From NCBI GenBank assembly GCA_021791845.1, contig JAJYVT010000011.1:1-57331 (forward strand): a stretch of DNA of 57,331 bases, given 5' to 3'. Below the pieces are notes generated by a model. It saw only the letters and a list, made by a program, of their open reading frames with translations, ran no database searches and was not told where the DNA came from. Shown one piece after another: positions 54,617-57,331 of this stretch. The translations under genes and the position numbers were made by a program. The stretch is from Actinomycetes bacterium (GTDB lineage Bacteria > Actinomycetota > Acidimicrobiia > Acidimicrobiales > RAAP-2). Positions within the stretch are counted from its first letter, which is position 1. Each line of letters begins with the position of its first letter.

Positions 54617-55328
54617 CCGCCGCTGCAGGGTCCTGCAACATCCACCAGTGACCGAGGCCCGGCAGCACCGCGACCTTCGCGTCGGCCTGCTGCGCCGCCC
54701 ACCGGGCCCTCGCCTCGCCGCCGGTGTAGGGGTCGTCGGTGGGGACGACGACAAGACCGGGGCGCGCCGCGGCGGCCGGCAGACGCTGGCCCAGCTGCGC
54801 CATCGCCGGCTGGGCCGCCGACCGGTACAGCGCGAGGATGCAGCGGCCCATCGTCTCGTCGCCGGCTTCGGCCACGGCACGGGCCACGGACGGCGTCATG
54901 CCCAATGCCTCGAACATCGACGCCCGAGACTCCGGCGGCATCGCGACCATCGAGGCCACGGCCTCCTCGCCGACACCTGGCGTCTGCCAGACCTGGGCCA
55001 AGTCGTGCCACTGGTAGTCGGGAGCAAGGCAGCCGCCGATGTCGGTCGCCCATGAGCGCACGAGGTCGGGACGCTCGATGGCCACCCGCATCACGTGGCC
55101 ACCACCCCAGTCGTGGCCGACGAGATCGACCGGGTCGTCCTGCATCTCGATCTCGGACACGAGCCAGGCTGCGTACTCCTCCGCCGTCGCCCCGAACCCG
55201 TCGGGCACCGGCGCGCCGAACCCCGGCGGGGAAAGTGCCACGACATCGAGGCGACCGAGCTCGGCCACGAGGGGCTCCCAGATGGCGGCCGTCTCGGGGT
55301 TTCCGTGCACCAGCACCAGTCGGGCCAT
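54573..55328 (-). CDS. Alpha/beta-fold hydrolase with Asp nucleophile
   Basis: The 251-residue protein shows LVLVHGNPETAAIWEP (oxyanion loop), the nucleophile elbow VGHDWGGGHVM with Asp as in epoxide hydrolases and haloalkane dehalogenases, PTDDPYTGG (acid region) and PGLGHWWML (His). Substrate unknown. A GAGAGGAGC ribosome site precedes ATG 55328. Confidence 0.88.
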   Translation of the reverse strand: MARLVLVHGNPETAAIWEPLVAELGRLDVVALSPPGFGAPVPDGFGATAEEYAAWLVSEIEMQDDPVDLVGHDWGGGHVMRVAIERPDLVRSWATDIGGCLAPDYQWHDLAQVWQTPGVGEEAVASMVAMPPESRASMFEALGMTPSVARAVAEAGDETMGRCILALYRSAAQPAMAQLGQRLPAAAARPGLVVVPTDDPYTGGEARARWAAQQADAKVAVLPGLGHWWMLQDPAAAATALRRWWSTLGDS

Positions 55329-55361
55329 CGCAGCTCCTCTCTGTTCCGGTCTGTTCGGGGT

Positions 55362-56741
55362 TCAGACGAGAAGGGCTTCGAGCTCCGCCCGGTCGGGGCC
55401 CGGCGTCTTGTACGGCGGGTTGGCCCGCGCCACGTCCCGCACCCGGGACCCGGCGACGCTCGGGTCGGCCGGATCGAAGGGGTCCGGCCCGCCCTCGCGG
55501 ATCGCCTCGACCTCACGGGCCCGGATGCGGTCGAAGTCGACCGTCGCGGCGTGCCACGGAGCGACCCGGGCGGTGGTCCGGCGGTCCCACTCCGCCGCGA
55601 GTGCCGCCGGGTCGTCGATGTGCTCGCTGACGGCATCGGCCACGTCGACGGCGTGCATCAGCCCGAGCGTCACCCCGCGGCCGATCGACGGGTTGGTGAA
55701 CCCCCACGCGTCCCCGACCGGCACGAGGCCCGTGGCGCAGGGACGACCGTCCATCACGAAGCGTCGAGTCGCGTTGGCGGTGCTCGCCATGGAGCGGACG
55801 TCCCCCTGCGGCTCACCGTCGACCCAGTGCGCATCCAGGGGCAGGGAGCGGACGACCCGCTCGAACACGGCGCGGTCGCGGACCCGACGCATCGCCTTGT
55901 CCTTGGGTGCGTGATAGAGCGTCACCCCCCACCACCCGTGATCGCCCGGCAAGGTGAGGACCGAGATGGAGCCGACGGCCGCCAGCGCCGCCTCGCGGTA
56001 CTCGGGCAGCACCGTCCCCCGGTAGTACTGGGTGTTGTAGACGAACCCGGCCTCGAGGGCCTCTTCCTCGGGTCGCCGGCCTCCCACCGCCTCCACCATC
56101 GACGGCAGGGGCGTCCTTCGCCCCGCCGCGTCCACCACCACCCGCGCCGGCACCGTCTCTCCGGATCGCGTCCGGACCCCGCACACGTGCGGCACCCCGT
56201 CGACCACAGGGCGGCCCGTGACCAGCTCGTTGACCGGGCAGGCGTGCCTGACCTCGAGGCCCTGTACCGCCCGCGCGGCAGCGCAGAAGGCGAAGTCGAT
56301 GAGGGGACGCCGGCAGGTGGTGAGGGTCTCGTAGCGGGAGAAGTCCCGCTCCTCGGACGGACCCGGGAGAAGCCGGGCGAGGCTGGCGACGTGCTTGAAC
56401 TGCACGGCGCCCACCGCGCCAAGGGCCTCGAGGACGTCGGGCAGGTGCTCTTGCAGCAGTGCTCGGCAGCCCGCCTGGAGAACGTGGATCTGCCGGAACT
56501 GGGTCACGCTCCGGCGCCCCCAGGCCCCCCAGGCCTCCTCCGGCTCTCCTGGAGGATCGTCGTCCCGGTCCAGGACCGCGGTGTCGAACCCCCGCCGGGC
56601 GAGCAGCATCGCCGTCGCCAGCCCCGTGGGCCCCGCGCCCACCACGACAACGTCCGCCCCGCGCCACCTCCGCTCGCCATCGCGACTGTAGCGCCGGCTC
56701 CTGGGATTTCCCTGCGAACGCCGGTGGGGGCCCCGTCTCAC
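55362..56741 (-). CDS. FAD-dependent oxidoreductase (monooxygenase/halogenase-like)
   Basis: The 459-residue protein has the dinucleotide-binding start VVVVGAGPTGLATAMLLARR, RRPLIDFAFCAAAR, a middle VVDAAGRRTPL and the second FAD motif LVPVGDAWGFTNPSIGRGVT, the layout of PHBH-fold monooxygenases and related reductases. The GTG start overlaps the tenA stop by 4 bases, giving an Arg-rich 30-residue lead before the fold. Substrate unknown; the coupling to TenA hints at thiamin or a related heterocycle. Confidence 0.87.
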   Translation of the reverse strand: MRRGPHRRSQGNPRSRRYSRDGERRWRGADVVVVGAGPTGLATAMLLARRGFDTAVLDRDDDPPGEPEEAWGAWGRRSVTQFRQIHVLQAGCRALLQEHLPDVLEALGAVGAVQFKHVASLARLLPGPSEERDFSRYETLTTCRRPLIDFAFCAAARAVQGLEVRHACPVNELVTGRPVVDGVPHVCGVRTRSGETVPARVVVDAAGRRTPLPSMVEAVGGRRPEEEALEAGFVYNTQYYRGTVLPEYREAALAAVGSISVLTLPGDHGWWGVTLYHAPKDKAMRRVRDRAVFERVVRSLPLDAHWVDGEPQGDVRSMASTANATRRFVMDGRPCATGLVPVGDAWGFTNPSIGRGVTLGLMHAVDVADAVSEHIDDPAALAAEWDRRTTARVAPWHAATVDFDRIRAREVEAIREGGPDPFDPADPSVAGSRVRDVARANPPYKTPGPDRAELEALLV

Positions 56742-57331
56742 GGACGAACCCGCCGGCTCCGCCACTCGAGCGTGGGCCACGTCTGCATCCGCCACGCCGC
56801 GTCCCAGAAGAGCCACTCGAGCTCGGTCGCCCGCTCGAAGGCGCCGCGCATGGCGGCGAGCGACACCTCGCTCGCCTTCGACGCCGCGCGCTCGGTCGCG
56901 GCCCGTGCCGACTCCACCAGCGCCGAGTAGTCGTCGGACCCGTACGTCTCCAGCCACTCCCGGTAGGGATGTCCCGTGAGGTCGCCGCAGCGTGCGAGGA
57001 GCGCCTGACCGACGTGCTCGTAGACCCAGAAGCAGGGCAGCACCGCCGCGGTGAGCACGTCGTACCCTCCCCGGAGTGCCATCGACTCCAGCCATGAGGT
57101 GTACCCGACACAGGTCGGCGACGGCTCGATGCCGGGGACCCCGACGAGCCAGCGGTCGTGGAGGGCGCGCTCGACGAGGAGGGTGTCGCGGGCGGCGGTG
57201 GACCACACGGCCGCATCCTGGCTGGTGGGCGAGAGCGTCGCCGCCGCCGAGAGCACCCTGGCGAACCCGTCGAGGTAGGACCAGTCCTGCGCCAGGTAGT
57301 GCATGAAGGTGTCACGCGGCAGGTCGCCTCG
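56738..57331 (-). CDS. tenA: TenA family aminohydrolase/thiaminase II, 5' end outside window
   Basis: At least 197 residues are visible; the frame stays open to the window edge, and RGDLPRDTF before MHYLAQDWSYLDGF matches the usual TenA context, so the start lies outside. The catalytic Cys is in AVLPCFWVYEHVGQ and the late Glu in ELEWLFWDAAWRM. TenA salvages degraded thiamin by hydrolysing aminopyrimidines. It is the upstream member of a pair with the FAD oxidoreductase. Confidence 0.9.
   Translation of the reverse strand, partial: RGDLPRDTFMHYLAQDWSYLDGFARVLSAAATLSPTSQDAAVWSTAARDTLLVERALHDRWLVGVPGIEPSPTCVGYTSWLESMALRGGYDVLTAAVLPCFWVYEHVGQALLARCGDLTGHPYREWLETYGSDDYSALVESARAATERAASKASEVSLAAMRGAFERATELEWLFWDAAWRMQTWPTLEWRSRRVRP

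Overview
The window is very GC-rich bacterial DNA, almost entirely coding, with GTG starts and 4-base GTGA/ATGA stop-start overlaps between neighbouring genes. The gene set points to an actinobacterium: a sigma-R/RsrA-type pair, CarD, DisA, ClpC, glucosyl-3-phosphoglycerate synthase, a GAF-ANTAR regulator, a CysO-like sulfur carrier and an actinobacterial folate/pantothenate cluster. Acidimicrobiia is my best guess for the class, but this is inference. No rRNA, tRNA or CRISPR array was seen.

Layout. 1-5.3 kb: a small cysteine protein, then on the minus strand larE, coproheme decarboxylase (chdC), groEL under a perfect CIRCE operator, a CysO/MoaD-like carrier and threonine synthase. 5.5-11.6 kb: gpgS-otsA on plus facing cystathionine gamma-synthase/lyase, cystathionine beta-synthase and otsB on minus. 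11.6-18.9 kb: minus-strand block clpC, disA, carD, ispD, ispF, rlmB and a LytR_C protein. 19.0-21.6 kb: a polyprenyl diphosphate synthase and an IS630-type element sitting exactly in the stop codons shared with convergent lysS. 21.6-32.5 kb: long minus-strand block sigR, rsrA, zinc metalloprotease, tilS, hpt, folE, folP, a phosphatase-like protein lacking its catalytic Cys, folB, folK, a Rossmann/DUF2520 protein, panC, coaX and lysS. 32.5-36.4 kb: pgeF, then murL-murD2, an alternative route for placing D-glutamate in peptidoglycan.

36.4-42.4 kb: an FAD-linked oxidase, a LysE-family remnant, a CoA-transferase, and a sensory island (GAF-ANTAR antiterminator, PAS/HisKA_3 protein with a degenerate ATPase region, MEDS-domain protein). 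42.4-46.4 kb: a cobalamin riboswitch leading a DUF4430 (transcobalamin-like) lipoprotein plus a complete ECF transporter (EcfT, fused EcfA-EcfA', S component); this is the best candidate for a less-described system. 46.3-57.3 kb: WYL regulator, small protein, acyl-CoA dehydrogenase, mtnA, peroxiredoxin, GNAT enzyme, lipoprotein, ArsP-like permease with a possible leader peptide, PASTA protein, alpha/beta hydrolase, FAD oxidoreductase and a TenA gene cut by the window edge.

A recurring promoter pattern is visible: many operon-leading genes have a TAnnnT hexamer 5-8 bases before the start codon and no Shine-Dalgarno sequence, which suggests leaderless mRNAs. This pattern decided several start calls.
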